A stretch of 64,000 bases of DNA from Macrothele yani (taxonomy: Eukaryota > Arthropoda > Arachnida > Araneae > Macrothelidae), in NCBI GenBank assembly GCA_039090855.1, contig CM077007.1, positions 17,905,515 to 17,969,514 of the forward strand, written 5' to 3'. Position 1 is the stretch's first letter. Each line of letters starts with the position of its first letter. Made by a program: the position numbers and the translations under genes. Of this stretch, positions 11,033 through 23,219 are shown piece by piece. The notes beneath the pieces were generated by a model, which did no database searches, had not been told where the DNA came from, and worked only from the letters and a program-made list of their open reading frames with translations.

Positions 11033-12197
11033 AGATAAAACATTACAGATAGGTGAGATGGGCAGTTGACATGGGCATCCCCATGCACAGTGGAACAGAC
11101 CCGAACCAAACACAGGCGACGAATAGGCGGACAGCAGGGCTTCCCAACAGTGTATCGCAATCGAAGAACATGGGTAAATGTGGTGATCTGAGCTACTTTG
11201 ATTGTAGACACATTGTCGGTGCAAGACAGATGGGCCATTCTATCGCCCAAGTGGTAAGTGCCTTAGGGTTCCCGAGGGTAACCGTATCAAGGGTATAGTG
11301 CGAGTATACCATGGACAGACACCCGAGCACCCAGAGAGCAAGCAGTGGCCAACTACATGCCACTGATGACCGGGGTCAATGTAGACTATTCAGGCTCGTA
11401 CAGACTGACTGCTTGGCAATGGCGGCACAAATCACATCCAGGTTAAATGTCTTAGGTCCAAGCAGCATCAGCGAGTGAAGAGTACAGCGCACGCTGTATA
11501 CCCTGGACTATGGGAGCTGACACCCTACCCGTGTGCTACTGTTGACCACTCATCATCTGAAATTATGTCTTGCACGGTGCTGGGAACATCAAAACTGGAC
11601 CTCTGCAGAGTGGCGCCACCTTGTGTGGTCAGATGAATCCATTTTTAGCTGTACCAAGCTGATGGAAGGGTGCGGGTGTGGCGTCGACAGCACGAGGCCA
11701 TGGCCCCAACGTGCCACGTCGGCTCTGTGATGGTTTGGGAAGCCTTCTCACGGGACACAATAAGATTCCTTAGTGTGTTTGGAGTGGTCTTTTCCGCTGC
11801 GCACTGCCAGCTTATCACCACACACTTTCATAGTCTTTGCACATCCTGTCTTTTTTACAGCAAGACAATGTGCCGCCCCACCAGGCCGAAACCACCTACG
11901 CATAGCTCAATGAACACTTATCTGAGTTTGAAAAAATCCAGTGGCCCCCAAAGGTTCTTGGATTAAACCCTGTGGAAGCTCTCTGGGAGTTGTGGAGCAG
12001 AACATCAGAATCATAGATCCTGGACCGACATCTCAGGTGAAGTTGTGGACAATGCTGCAACAGGCATCGCTGGCATTACCTCCGGAAACACTCCAGCATC
12101 TGGTGAAGTACAGGTCTCTGCGTGTACATGCTGTTATTTGTGCTAGAGGAACACCAACACACTGTTAGGTAGGTGTCTCTAATGTTTTGTCCATTGA
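11033..12197 (+). mobile_element. Degraded Tc1-like element
   Basis: The left end has GATAAAACATTACAGATAGG. The inverse of the right end reads GGACAAAACATTAGAGACAC, so diverged inverted termini flank a Tc1 transposase remnant. Exact ends are uncertain by a few bases because the left terminus abuts the CA repeat. Confidence 0.7.
11170..12168 (+). pseudogene. Tc1-like transposase, degraded
   Basis: The ATG at 11170 starts a helix-turn-helix region (DLSYFDCRHIVGARQMGHS, then ALGFPRVTVSRV), which stops at 11296. Later blocks remain in other frames: WRHLVWSDESIF (first catalytic Asp), WRRQHEAMAP, a frame-broken QQDN block near 11860, and ARGTPTHC at the C-terminus. Multiple stops and shifts show it is dead. 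About 1 kb of coding length fits the usual 340-residue Tc1 enzyme. Confidence 0.75.
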
Positions 12198-12521
12198 ATG
12201 TGTATAATGCAAGCAAAACATAATGAAGTGTACATCTCTTGTCCACAAGATGCTATACTAAAATCACAAAGCATTACACACAGAAAAAGAGTACAAAAGC
12301 TGCATTTTCACCTGGTTATGTTTAGGGATGCCCTAGTACCAGGAGAGTACAATGACAGCCTAACTTTTGCTAACTATAGATTTGGTTCTGGGATTGCCAG
12401 CTCAACATCAGTTTCATATTAACTAACATTCTGTTCTATCAGAGACAACTTCACACAGAAATAACACTCAACAAATTCAGAAAATAGAAACTGTTTCAGT
12501 TAGTAATATATTGAACCTTAC

Positions 12522-12646
12522 CAAACACCAAGAAAAGAAAATGTAATAATCTGCAATGTAGTTATAGGCTCAGGACTGCTGCAACAGGAGCCATCATTGT
12601 AATTCATATGATCATTACAATACATATTTAATAAAATTTGGATGGC
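12522..12646 (-). CDS. CASD1: CASD1 exon: DGSCC luminal segment and start of first membrane helix
   Basis: The exon is bounded by acceptor TTTTTTTCAG and donor GTAAGG. It reads [11 protein letters not shown], then NDGSCC, then a hydrophobic run ([13 protein letters not shown]). This matches the CASD1 sequence just after the catalytic His: an ILMN-YCN motif, a DGSCC motif with paired cysteines, and the first membrane segment. It enters in phase 0, as left by the 21330-21435 exon, and leaves two bases for the 8718-8803 exon. Confidence 0.9.
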
Positions 12647-12915
12647 CTGAAAAAAAAAGGGAGGATTGTTAGTTCACAGATATCTTACATATAAATAAAC
12701 TGCTTAAAATCATTTAAAATACATATCACATACACATAAATTCACCATTCATGTATGAAGAAAAAATATTTTCCACTATAATTACATAATGTTAAAATGC
12801 AACATAAAAAAGCCATAAAACTGATACTAACTTAGAAAACATATTTTCCATTAATTATTTAATGTTAAAATGCACAGGTAAATCTATAAAACTGATAGTA
12901 ACTTTTAAAAAAATA

Positions 12916-14230
12916 CAAGGGGTGTCTGATAGGTATCCGGATTTTTATTCATATTGATACAAAACCGTGTGTATGATTGTATGTACGCGTGAAACTATTA
13001 TGCCTACTTTCAGTGAAGTGTCATAAAAGCAGAGCAGCTTGATACTAATGTTAGGTGGCGCTGTCAATCAAAAACAATGGCGGCTACGTTAAGTGTTCAG
13101 TTCGAGCAGCCAGCAGTAGTGAAATTTTTAACGAAAGAAGATGTAAAGGCTGTGGACATTATGAGAAGACTTCAGACAGTGTATGGTGATGTGGCTATGT
13201 CTCGTTCCAGTGTTAATGAAAGGGGTATGAAGCTCAAAGCAGACCACGAGAGCCTTGAAGATGAGGCAGACCTAACACGGCAGTGACTAATGAATTGATT
13301 AAATGGGTTGCCGACTTGATTAAAAGTGACAGGTGCATTCATGTTCGGGATATTGCCGTGGAATTAGATATCAGTAAAGATCCTGTTGGACGAATTATTC
13401 ATGAACATCTCAACTATAAGAAGATCTGTGCTAGATTGGTACCCCAAATGCTTAAAGCGGTGCATAAACGCCAAAGGTTAGACATTTGCAATGTCTACAG
13501 TGCTACGATGAGGAGGGTGATGCATTCCTGGGATGCATAATCACAAGCAATGAAACGTGGTTTCATCAGTTCAAACCAGAGACAAAAGGGTAAAGTATGC
13601 AATGGCACCATCCGAATTTGCTCCCATCAAAGAAGTTCCAAGGTCATGGCTATTGTTTTCTGGGACAAACACGGTATCCTTTTGGTTGAGTACTTGGCAA
13701 AAAAATGAAACAATAAATGCGAAGACCTATGTGAAAACACTGAGAAAACTTGTGCAGCATATACGGACCAAACGGCCAACATTGAAAACAAGCAAGTGTT
13801 GCTTCAGCATGATAATGCTCGTCCGCATATTGCTAAACCAGTGCAAGCAGAAATCACAAAACACAGGTGGACCGTTTTTTCGCACCCTGCTTACAGTCCG
13901 GACTTGGCACCTTCTGATTTTCATGCTTTCGGTTCTCTAAGGATAGTCTTCGCGGCCACCACTATGAGAGCATCAATGATCTGCAAGCGGTTGTCCGTCA
14001 ATGGATTCGCAACACCCCTGCTGATTTCTTTGCTACCGGAATGAATCGACTTATTGATCAGTGGAGGAAATACATTGTGCTGAATGGAGAATATGTGGGG
14101 AAAGCAACTTTGACTGTTTGTACCACTGTATTACATATGTGAGTATCATATTTATGCATCCTGTATTTTTTATTTCTCTCCTGCAATTGATAGGAATAAA
14201 AATCCGGATACTTCTCGGACACCCCTCGTG
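12916..14230 (+). mobile_element. mariner-like element, inactive
   Basis: The left end has GGGGTGTCTGATAGGTATCC and the inverse right end has GGGGTGTCCGAGAAGTATCC, both followed by GGATTTTTATTC. The element is flanked by TA. Its length of about 1.3 kb is usual for mariner. One degraded transposase fills the plus strand. Confidence 0.88.
13077..14142 (+). pseudogene. mariner transposase, frameshifted, first catalytic Asp lost
   Basis: The start at 13077 gives an N-terminal helix-turn-helix region that stops at 13284. The frame from 13283 continues with IRDIAVELDIS-like and LVPQMLKAVHKRQRL (WVP-L box). At about 13545 the usual GDETW block reads SNETWFHQFKPE, so the first catalytic Asp is replaced by Asn. 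The second Asp block (HDNARPH, near 13810) and the third (YSPDLAPSDF, near 13900) are present. The C-terminus (MNRLIDQWRKYIVLNGEYVG) ends at 14142. At least three frame breaks are visible. Confidence 0.85.
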
Positions 14231-14382
14231 TATATTTAGTTCAAGATTAGTCTGAAATTCTTGCACACAATTCTGATTTCTTAAGAATCAAAAATATTTT
14301 TAATATTTCGAAATGCAAGGAACTCGACTTCAAATATTTTCTTGTACTAATTTGGTATATAAGCAAAGGTAAATGAGTTGTC

Positions 14383-14760
14383 TGTTCCTTGGGGACACGG
14401 GTGGCCTAGTGGGCAACGTTCATGACTGCCGCGGAAAGGACCTCAGGTTCGATACCAGGCAGGTACGAACGCTCGATCCACTAAATATCAGCCGTGCGTC
14501 GGATGGGCACGTTAAGCCGTTGGACCCCGGATACTGGCCCCCGGTAATAAATAAAGGCGTCTTCCTCCCCCTTTCTACTTCACTTCCATGTCACTTTCCT
14601 ATCGGACACTCTTGCTCAAATCTCCTAGCTTCCTATTTCTAAGGGTTGTTTAAGACCTGGGATCAGACATTCTCTTCCTAAAATCCTCTACATATGATCA
14701 TTTGTCTGTCCCCATGGGAATGAAATGTGAGAATATAGAGCACTACACATTAACTCTCTA
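14383..14760 (+). repeat. tRNA-derived SINE
   Basis: Box A (TGGCCTAGTGGGCAACG) and box B (GGTTCGATACC) are correctly spaced at 14400-14465 as an internal RNA polymerase III promoter. The body follows with GTCGGATGGGCACGTTAAGC, a layout widely shared among metazoan SINEs. The 3' boundary is uncertain. Confidence 0.75.
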
Positions 14761-16260
14761 TCAAATTTCTCTTGAGGTAACCCTAGTCTTGCAAAATACA
14801 GGGTAGAATGTCACAAAAAGAAAAATTAAAACTCGTAAAGCAATGCATGTACCTGTATATTATTGTAAACTATACAGGGTGATATGAAACTCTCTGTACA
14901 AATTTCAACGTCTCTTTGTGAAGGTTGTCAATCACCTTTTTTTGTCTTATATTACACAATTAATAATAAAAAACAAAAAAACAATTGTTGTATATTCACC
15001 AGTAATAAATTTATAAATAGTTACATGTGCCACCACAGAGTATAGAGCGCCACACTTTATAATAAACTGTACAGAAACAACGGCATGAATAACACCCGTA
15101 GCACGTAAACAGCAACTAAAAAACCATGTGTGCCCCGAGTGAAATGGCTGCCAATAGAGCTCACTGCACATGCGCTCTAAGTTGAAGCTTGATGTTGTGT
15201 GTCTAAGCTTATAAATATAAATACAGTAGAGCATCCAAACTGCAAGTTAATTGAGACCAGTGGTAGTTTGGATTTGAGGAGGATTTGTTTTTAATTTCCA
15301 TTTCCTCGTTATATAGTTGTTAATAAGTCAAAATTTCATTCTATTATTTCTATTATGTATTATTATAATTTTACCCTCAGGAAAAAAATTCCCCAGAACT
15401 GCCTTTGTTTTGGTGAGGAAAAAATAATCATCATTTATTTTGAGTATTGATTGATGTTATTTATCAAAAGCGTTACTATATTTATGCTGATATTGAAATT
15501 CATATGGAAATTATAGAGAATTTAAATTTGGGAGATGCGTGGATGCATTTCGAAACAAAACTGAAATTTTGAATAAGGCCATGAAACAAAATAGAAAAAT
15601 AAAATAAAATGCACCACTGAATTTGGTAACTCCCAAAAGTTACTATTGTATTGTTTGCGTTGTTTGCATTTGATGAGTAGATACACCTGAAAGTGTAAGA
15701 AAAGGTAACTATTGTTTGCATGTGTACCAAATTTGTAAACAATAAAATTTAATGGTATACAATGTACACGTGTAAATAACCTTTTTGGAAGTGGCGATGA
15801 TCAAATTAGGTAGTTAGGACAAAAACATTGATTTTACGGCTATAACCTCAGATTACATTCCCACCTCAGTCATTGCTGAGGGGGATGCACTTGAACCATG
15901 TGATGAAAATTTAAACTGAAAATATCTAAAACTTCACTGCACTAAGGTTTAGGTTTTTGAAAGGCCACTTGGCCTATATTTATTTTAAAAACTTAACAAG
16001 TTAAATTTTTAGGTCACAGATTTTATGCCTGGCCACAGGGCCCAATAAAAATAAACGGATGACAGGTTAGTTTCTTTCCAAGAACAACTAGCACCAGGGA
16101 CACTACTGATAAAAATAATAAACACAAGAATTTCATTGTACTTCAACAGCACCAACACTTGATTTAACATGGTGTACAACTTAAGTATTTGAAGTGAAAA
16201 TATCTCACTCTCTCTCTCAAAAAAAAAAATATTATATGCATATGTGTACACTATATTGTT
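14761..16260. other. Intron sequence, mostly unrecognised
   Basis: An ACAGGGTGATATGAAACTC start near 14874 resembles a mariner-type end, but no matching partner or transposase was found. A CT/A-rich patch occurs near 16205-16230. No exon is supported. Confidence 0.35.
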
Positions 16261-19200
16261 CTAATTAAATCGCCCGAACCAACCCTCTCAGACCAGACCT
16301 CCGAATCCACTTTTAATTTTAAACTACTATAACAACTGCCAAAATTCTACGTATAATGAAAGTTAATTTAATAAAAGATTCTACCCTTCCAGGAAAATTT
16401 GTCTTAAAATCAGCATAACCCTGTCTTAAATCAACATTTGTCTTACAATCAACATTTCTAGCATTACCGGATACTCAACCCATTCTATACACCATACCAA
16501 AACCTAATGCACTAGATACCTTATTCAAATTACACAAAGTTATCATTAAATTGCTACACCGACAAGAGAATATTACTTACACCATCATCATGAAAATCCA
16601 ACATTTCAAAATTCCATACTATAAGTTTTCCAGTCAACTGGCACCCATGTAATAATCAACTCGGGCATAAAGCCAAACAATCATCTCAACCAATGAGTCT
16701 CACATCTCAAGAAAAACACTATTTTTCGGGGAGAACAACAAAGTTTGAGTCTGAAGGCGGGAATGGGTCGTGAATCCATTCCCAGCTTATACAGTGTAGT
16801 GGAGCAAAGTGCGACCTAACCCCTTTCTGTTCCTTCACTCTGATTCGGGGACAACCTATATCACTCCCCTCATAGGTACCACCTCCTATGGACCGAACAA
16901 GCTTACTTGGGCAGAAAACAAATCCCCCAATTTGTTTCGTGCACCCTTTCAGACCCCGCGGCATTGTCTACATAGGGTAAAGTATCCCACAAGAGTTCTC
17001 TTGTCCCCAAAATATCTCTTCGTCTATTTTCCAGAAAATTCAATACATCACCCTTTTTCCCAGAAAATTACTTCTTATCCTATTTTCCCCAGGAACACAC
17101 TTCATATCCTTATTTTCCCAGGAACACACTTCATATCCTTATTTTCCCAGGAACACACTCATTTCCCAGAAAATCACTTATCTTTATTTCCCAGGAACAC
17201 ACTGTACATATTCATTTCCCAGAAAGCCCAATAATACCATACTTGACACACTATACCAAACCGTACTTTATTTCCTGAAAAATCTATACATCACCATACT
17301 TCCTAGATCACTCTTTTCCAAAAAATCATCACTTCTTGAAGAAACACTACAGCTATTCGGGTTCTTTTTTTTTTTTAGTCACACTATACATATGCTCATA
17401 TCTGCCTGTATGCCCAATTCTTATATTCTTTCCCCCATAAAAACCTGTTTTTCTAATCTACGGGCTGAAACTAGAAATTAGCCCTCACTAATACAAAAAT
17501 TAAATTTTAAAGAGTAATTTAGCTCCTAAATTTACCAAAACACTAAACCAAAATAATTACCAGCCTACAAGAAAAATTCCCAACTACATGGCACCTACGC
17601 TAAGTTCATAAATACAAATTCTACTTCACAAATACAAAAATCACCGAGCACAAAAAGAGTTAAATTTCACCTAAGAGAAATACTGGTCTGGAGAGGTGTT
17701 CGTTCCGAAATAACTTAATATTCTTATTATATCATCTATCCCTACATGACCCAGCAAATTATTCACTTCCATTCTTTGTTTTGTTTTGTTTTTCAATTAC
17801 CTATCCACAGAAGATAACATGAAATTTATTTAAACAGCCTAAGATTAAATCAGGTGGTTTCATTCTTTAAGCACACCGAACACTAAAAAAGAAAAAAAAA
17901 AAGAAAAAAACCTGAATGAAAACATTTACAACTCCCCTTCTTTTTTTCTTTGCAATATATTTTTCCGACAGCCCCCAATTTTAAAATCAACTCGTTTTAT
18001 AATTTTAAAGAAACCACAACATAATACAAAAAAGAAAATGCCGAGAGAAATTTACCTTTAGGACTGGGGCAGCAACACTTCCTGACAAGCACACTAACCG
18101 TCGATAATAATAAAAAAAAAAAAAAAAAGGTTTCACAGCCTAATAATAGATAAAATAAATAAACAAAAAAAAAACTCTCCCTGAGAGAACACCACTGTCC
18201 CGGTTGATTTTCACTTCACTTCCAAGGTGCTTTTTTTCTTTCCTTTTTCCTGCCACAGCGAGCCTGGCCAACGAAACAGGAACCGGGCATTTTTGAAACA
18301 TGCTGGTGGACCTTTGTGGTAATCAGTAGGGCCCAACTCGACGATTCAGCAGTTAAAGGCGGTATCTTCCACAAAGCCGTGCATGCCCCTTTTTCCAGAA
18401 CTTCCAGTGTCTGGTTGAACTGGCTTGAAGAGTCCCTTCCATATTGAACCGAGCGGTAACAGCATTCGGGTTGCGCTGGCAGAAAATTCTCCTGCGGAGA
18501 CCAATTCACGGTAGTTACTACTCTTCTTTTTATTGCAGCTCATATACTGCCGTCGTCCACTAGGAGAGGAGGAGAGGGTTGAATCTGCGAGCATTTCCTC
18601 TCCAGTAATGAGATCCTTTTAGCTGTTGTCCGTTTAGATTTCAATACGAAATTTTCCTTCTTGCTGCCCCCTCCTCCGCCAAAAAGGCGAGGAGAGAAAA
18701 TTTTTCCTTCCGCTGTCTACCAGCTAACGCAGCGACCAGAACAAAAGTGTCTTCTCAACGGATAAAACTCTGGGGTGCTTGAAACCGCTGACCCCTCCCA
18801 TTGGTCGAAACTTCAGCCTAGCAACTAACGACTCCCCAACGGAATTTCACTCCCTCGCAAGCCAGGGGTGACACACTGACCTTCACACGTAGGGACCCCG
18901 CTTTTGACCCTGAGGTCTAAAAATAGATTTCTGTTGCTGAATTCCTTACCCAAAAGACGAAAAGATGTTACTTTTGGGCGACTTTTTTCACGACGTTTGG
19001 AAACAGGAACGCAAAAAATGGCGAATTCTTGCCTTGCAGAAAATCACTAATTTTAATTTTCTTTTTTTCTCTCGTTCCGTGATGTGAAAGTAAAATTAAT
19101 TTTGATTCTCTGAGGTGCACACCTACTCGCCTTTTCCTATCGCGATAAAAGAACAGATAAATTAATTATTTTCAAAACCCCAAAGTCAGTTAAATCAAAT

Positions 19201-19675
19201 ATTATTCTTTTTCTCTTTTTTTTTTTCTCCAACATGAAATTTTGTTTTCCTGGTTGTGATTAAGACAAGCGAATTTTGCGCACGAATTCCCCTGCCTTTC
19301 AACCAGGAATTTTCTTCTAACGTATGTCATGGAAGAAAATTTTTGCATTAATTAATCTCCGATAAACCAACAGAAAGATTGATCAGGTCCTTCCGAAATT
19401 CACCAGAGGTTAAAATTTTCGCCATGACACCTTAATTTCCCCCGAACCTCGTTTGCGCATTCGGACATATTCTGCACCTCTGTACTAATACAGAGATTTG
19501 GTTTCAAGCCTTTGCAAGAGTTTTTAACACATAAATAAACTGCTTTAGCAGATCCTACCTCACTGAGTGTCTTCTAGCTGCACATGGCTGTCAAGTCTTG
19601 TTGAAAAAATGCTGCACCGCAGATTTAAGCTCTGTAACAGCAGTCCTTAAATAGTCTTCTTCAGTAATCTACATA
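16261..19675. other. C-rich, G-poor non-coding stretch
   Basis: The plus strand is unusually rich in C, A and T and poor in G from about 16.26 to 18.2 kb. It becomes more GC-balanced near 18.2-19.0 kb. Short open frames show no family motifs. The composition differs from both neighbours, so it could be a large decayed or non-autonomous element, but no terminal repeats were found. Confidence 0.35.
17040..17225 (+). repeat. Short minisatellite based on TTTCCCAGGAACACAC
   Basis: The phrase TTTCCCAGGAACACACTTCA recurs with variations about seven times (for example at 17086, 17118, 17144 and 17189), alternating with CAGAAAAT variants. It is imperfect, with a period near 30 bp. Confidence 0.7.
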
Positions 19676-20891
19676 CACTGAAGAGCAATTGAATTAGAGA
19701 CAGCTTGCATTATGCAAATGTGGCGCTGTGGGCGGCCCTGTAAACAGAAACGACATGACGTATGCAGTGAACCAACAATATAAGGAGTGATGCGACAGGA
19801 ATCAGTAAGAGTCGGACGCAGTATGGGTAATACGAAGGATCTAAGTGCATTCGATCGTGGGCAAATTGTCGGGGCCTGACGAATGGGTCACTCCATCTCG
19901 GAAGTCGTGCAGGCACTGGGATTTTCACGAGCCACTGTGTCACGGGTGCACCGTGTGTACATCGAATCCGGTAAAACCATCCCTGCAAGGGCAAACTGCC
20001 ATGGACAACAGCGTGTGGATGAGTTGGGTCATCGGCTAGCTCGCATTGTAACAGCGGATAGATGAGCCACAGTGCAAGAAATCACTCAGCAATTTAACGC
20101 TGGTGCACAAAAACGTGAAAGCAGCCCCACCATCCAGAATCATCTCCTCGTTATGGGGTACAGAAGCCATCATCCCACGAGGGTACCGCTGCTGACCGCA
20201 CATAACAGGGTGTGAAGATTAGCATTGGCACAGGAACATCGCCTCTGGACCCTAGACATGTGGGAAAATGTTGCCTGGACTGATGAGTCGAGATTCACGT
20301 TGGTACATGCGGATGGCAGGATACGAGTATGGCGCAAACCACATGAAGCGATGGATCCTTCTTGCCAGCAGGGTACTCTTCAAGCTGGTGGGAGTGGCAT
20401 TCTTGCTGGGGACTGTTTACGTGGACTGAAATGGGACCCCTGGTACGTGTGACATCGTCCCTCACAGGTCAACGTTACCGGGATATCCTGGACAACCATT
20501 TGCTCCCATTTGTGTGTCTTCAACATCCCACTGGGGAACTCATCCTGCAACAAGACAATGCATCGTGCCATCGCTCTCGAATTGTATCCGAATGGTTGGA
20601 TGAACACTCCACTGATGTGCCCTCGCTTCGTTGGCCAGCTAGGTCACCTGACCTCAATCCCATCGAGCACATCTGGGATGCCATTGAGAGAGATGTTCGA
20701 GGCTCTGATCCCCCTCCATCAAATCTTCGTGAACTGTGGGAGCTTGTTCAGGGGTTGTGGATCCGTATGGCTTCCCAGCGCTTCCGGTGTCTTGTCGAGT
20801 CCATGCCGAGACGAATCGCCGCCGTCATCAGGGCGAAAGGTGGTGCTACATGTTACTAGACAGGTATCTCTAATTCAATTGCTCTTCAGTG
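19676..20891 (+). mobile_element. Tc1-like element with intact termini
   Basis: CACTGAAGAGCAATTGAATT begins at 19676. Its exact inverse ends at 20891, with identity over about 25 bp. TA flanks both sides (19674-19675, 20892-20893). The length of 1216 bp is typical for a minimal Tc1 element with short inverted repeats. The transposase is decayed by a few point changes only, so this is a young insertion in the CASD1 intron. Confidence 0.95.
19823..20859 (+). pseudogene. Tc1 (DD34E) transposase, three stops and one frameshift
   Basis: From ATG 19823 the N-terminal paired-like region reads DLSAFDRGQIVGA, then a stop, then MGHSISEVVQALGFSRATVS. The catalytic triad is visible as WTDESRF (near 20280), LQQDNASCH (near 20550) and NPIEHIWD (near 20660). 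Stops at 19876, 20063 and 20214 each replace an expected Arg and each fit a CGA to TGA change. One frameshift lies between about 20384 and 20405. The C-terminus RAKGGATCY ends at 20859. Overall length matches the family. Confidence 0.93.
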
Positions 20892-21329
20892 TATACAAGG
20901 CCCAATTCTCAGTTTACACTTTAAATCACTCTTTGCAGCAAAACATTATGCTAGTGTTGCTTAAATTTAAGATTGCATCTAAGAAGCTGTTTTCCAGACT
21001 TGGTTTTCTTTAAATTTACTGCTGATTCAATGGAATTTTTTTAACGTTCTTTATAGCAGATTTTTCTTGTAAAAGTTTTTTCTTTGTCTGAAAGCTTGGT
21101 ATTTTTTGTACAGGATCAAAAAATATATCAAGTGTAACAGCAAAATAAAAGAATTATAAATTATAAATCACTGCAGAACTAGCATAAGTGTGCTACTAAA
21201 AGATGAACTTGTAAGTTTTAAATTTGACAAAAACAATTAAAACCACTACAAATCAAAATTCCACATACAAATCACTTTCATTGAAATGCACAGTGTGTGA
21301 AAATTTTTGATAAGGCTGTGTGCACTTAC

Positions 21330-21435
21330 ATAACCAAGAGCAACTTGACCCATATGCAATCCATCCTTTTGATCTTGGTTATAACCCTGAGATACAAGTC
21401 TTGAAGAGCTCCATATGTGGACTTTGCTATACCTC
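21330..21435 (-). CDS. CASD1: CASD1 exon with catalytic Asp-x-x-His
   Basis: The exon lies between acceptor TTGTTTAG and donor GTAAGT on the minus strand. It reads RYSKVHIWSSSRLVSQGYNQ and then KDGLHMGQVALGY. In CASD1 and other PC-esterase (GDSL/SGNH-like) enzymes the Asp and His of the DGLH motif complete the catalytic triad with the Ser of GDS. Both residues are present. The incoming single base completes a Leu codon left by the 33425-33750 exon, and the exon leaves in phase 0. Confidence 0.9.
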
Positions 21436-21639
21436 CTAAACAATGTTAACAAAATGGTAAGTGTTGACACTTATAATACAAATAAAGGTAAAGACAATGC
21501 TAATTTGATTATTTAAACAATTTGACAGAATAATAAGAGGAAAACATATGTAAAGTGTCCAATGAATGATATGCACCTACAGTATGCTACATAAAGCACC
21601 TTATGTCTAAAAGTGTTGTTCTAAATATGCTTTCATGTT

Positions 21640-21903
21640 TGATCTTTATTGGCAGGATGATGTCCACATTTGTCATTTCATGAGAACTAAACACATCGGC
21701 ATCCACAAAAAAATATCTGCGGGTCACGCATCATTCGGTATGGAAGTTGAATTAGCAATTGATTTCCACAATGCTTCCAAGCTCACTACATGTTTCTGGG
21801 TCTGCATTCTTTTTAATGGATTCAGTCAATGCAGCACATTCTCAGCAATTGTTATCATTTCTAGCTGATATTGCTCTAAGCTCCAGAAATCATATTCACA
21901 ACC

Positions 21904-21937
<34 letters not shown>

Positions 21938-22930
21938 TTCATTCATTTCAGGGTGTAGAATTTCTTTCATTAGCAGGCTTTGGTAATGAGTTTTCATGGC
22001 TTTTATGGTCCCTTATTCAAGGCTGTATGTACAACAGCTGTACAGTTTGGTGGAAAATGCACCACGTGGATGCAGTCTAGGTTGGGGAAGAGGATCATTA
22101 GGAAGCATATACAAATTGTCAATGAAACAAATATTTTTTTCTTTTACCTTTTTATTTCATTTCTGCATTCAATTTGACAAGCTACTCAATAAAAATCTCT
22201 TTTGTCATCTACACTTTTCTATTTGATTTATACTCACATGGCAGTTTATGGATGTTTCTCACACAGCAGGGCCTGCCATATTTGCCAACAATCAACACTT
22301 TCCGATTCTCAGTTCTTGACTCATTACAGCAGAAGAGTGTGCTTAGACGTTGCTTTGATATTTTCCCACCAGCTCATTTGTCACCTTTGTGTGTTTTCTT
22401 CAGCTCTAGGTGGAAGATTATCCCAGTCTTATCAGCATTAAATACATCACCTAAACTACAAGTTTATAAAGAACAGTTAACTTATTCTGCTCCATATTCT
22501 AACATGTTTATCTCAAGCACAGCACCTGTCTAATGACACATTGTTTTTGTTACACCATACTGTTCCTTGAAATGATTTAGAAATCCAACAACTGCCTGAA
22601 AGTCCTCATGCCAAAAGCAGTAGCCATCTGTAGTGCTTTCTCAAAGATTAATGGCCTGCTAACTGGCATATGTTGGGAACGAACTTCGGAACCACATGAA
22701 CACTGCTGAGTTGGCATTCTGCAATTGCCCCAGTCATATTCTTTTCCTGTCTGGCCCAATAACTGGTTCTTGCAACTGATGCTAAATTTTCTTTCTCAAT
22801 CTTTTAAAAAAGTAGATAGCGTTGATGAAGTGATGCCATAGTTTTTTAGCAACATCACCCTTTTTCACTCTAGAATCATCTTCATCAATCATGTTTAATT
22901 AATCTGTAACAAAAGCACAGAATCTGCCAA
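21640..22930 (-). pseudogene. Tigger/pogo-like transposase remnant
   Basis: Minus-strand fragments in Tigger order are visible. Near 22800-22870 is a helix-turn-helix (KKGDVAKK, then LSTFLK after a shift). Near 22600-22750 is a CENP-B-type binding region (SQHMPVSRPLIFEKALQMA, then FGMRTF). Near 22230-22440 is part of the DDE core (ADKTGIIFHLELKKTHKGD, then GGKISKQRL). The expected ADETG block reads ADKTG, and its Asp is kept. A poly-T tract at 21906-21935 interrupts the C-terminal side. No terminal repeats were located. Confidence 0.7.
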
Positions 22931-23219
22931 ATTGCTTCCAAATATTTTCTAACACCTTTAACATGTTAATATATTATCATATATATATATTATTTTTCAG
23001 CTTTTCATTTACTGTTTCAGTGAATTGAACATACAATTATAGCCAGGGATTTTTTTTTTCATTTAAGTTGTGTAAAAAGTCTCCACATTCTGGTGATAGA
23101 TGTTACTGATACCAATTCCAAAAGTTAATTTCCACTGCAGTCGAGCGCGCACACACATACACACACACTATATTTCCATATTCTGAAAGGTGGGGTTCTG
23201 ACACATCTACGTAAAAGGA

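Noticed and set aside
11002..11250. Minus-strand frames over the CA repeat and Tc1 left end.
   Set aside because: They are antisense to the transposase N-terminus and include microsatellite-encoded runs.
14391..14465. Possible functional tRNA gene.
   Set aside because: Box A and B are present, but it continues into a SINE body and lacks convincing acceptor pairing.
18216..18594. Minus-strand frames of 82-97 codons.
   Set aside because: No domain, no splice context and no similarity recognised. Probably chance in the GC-richer patch.
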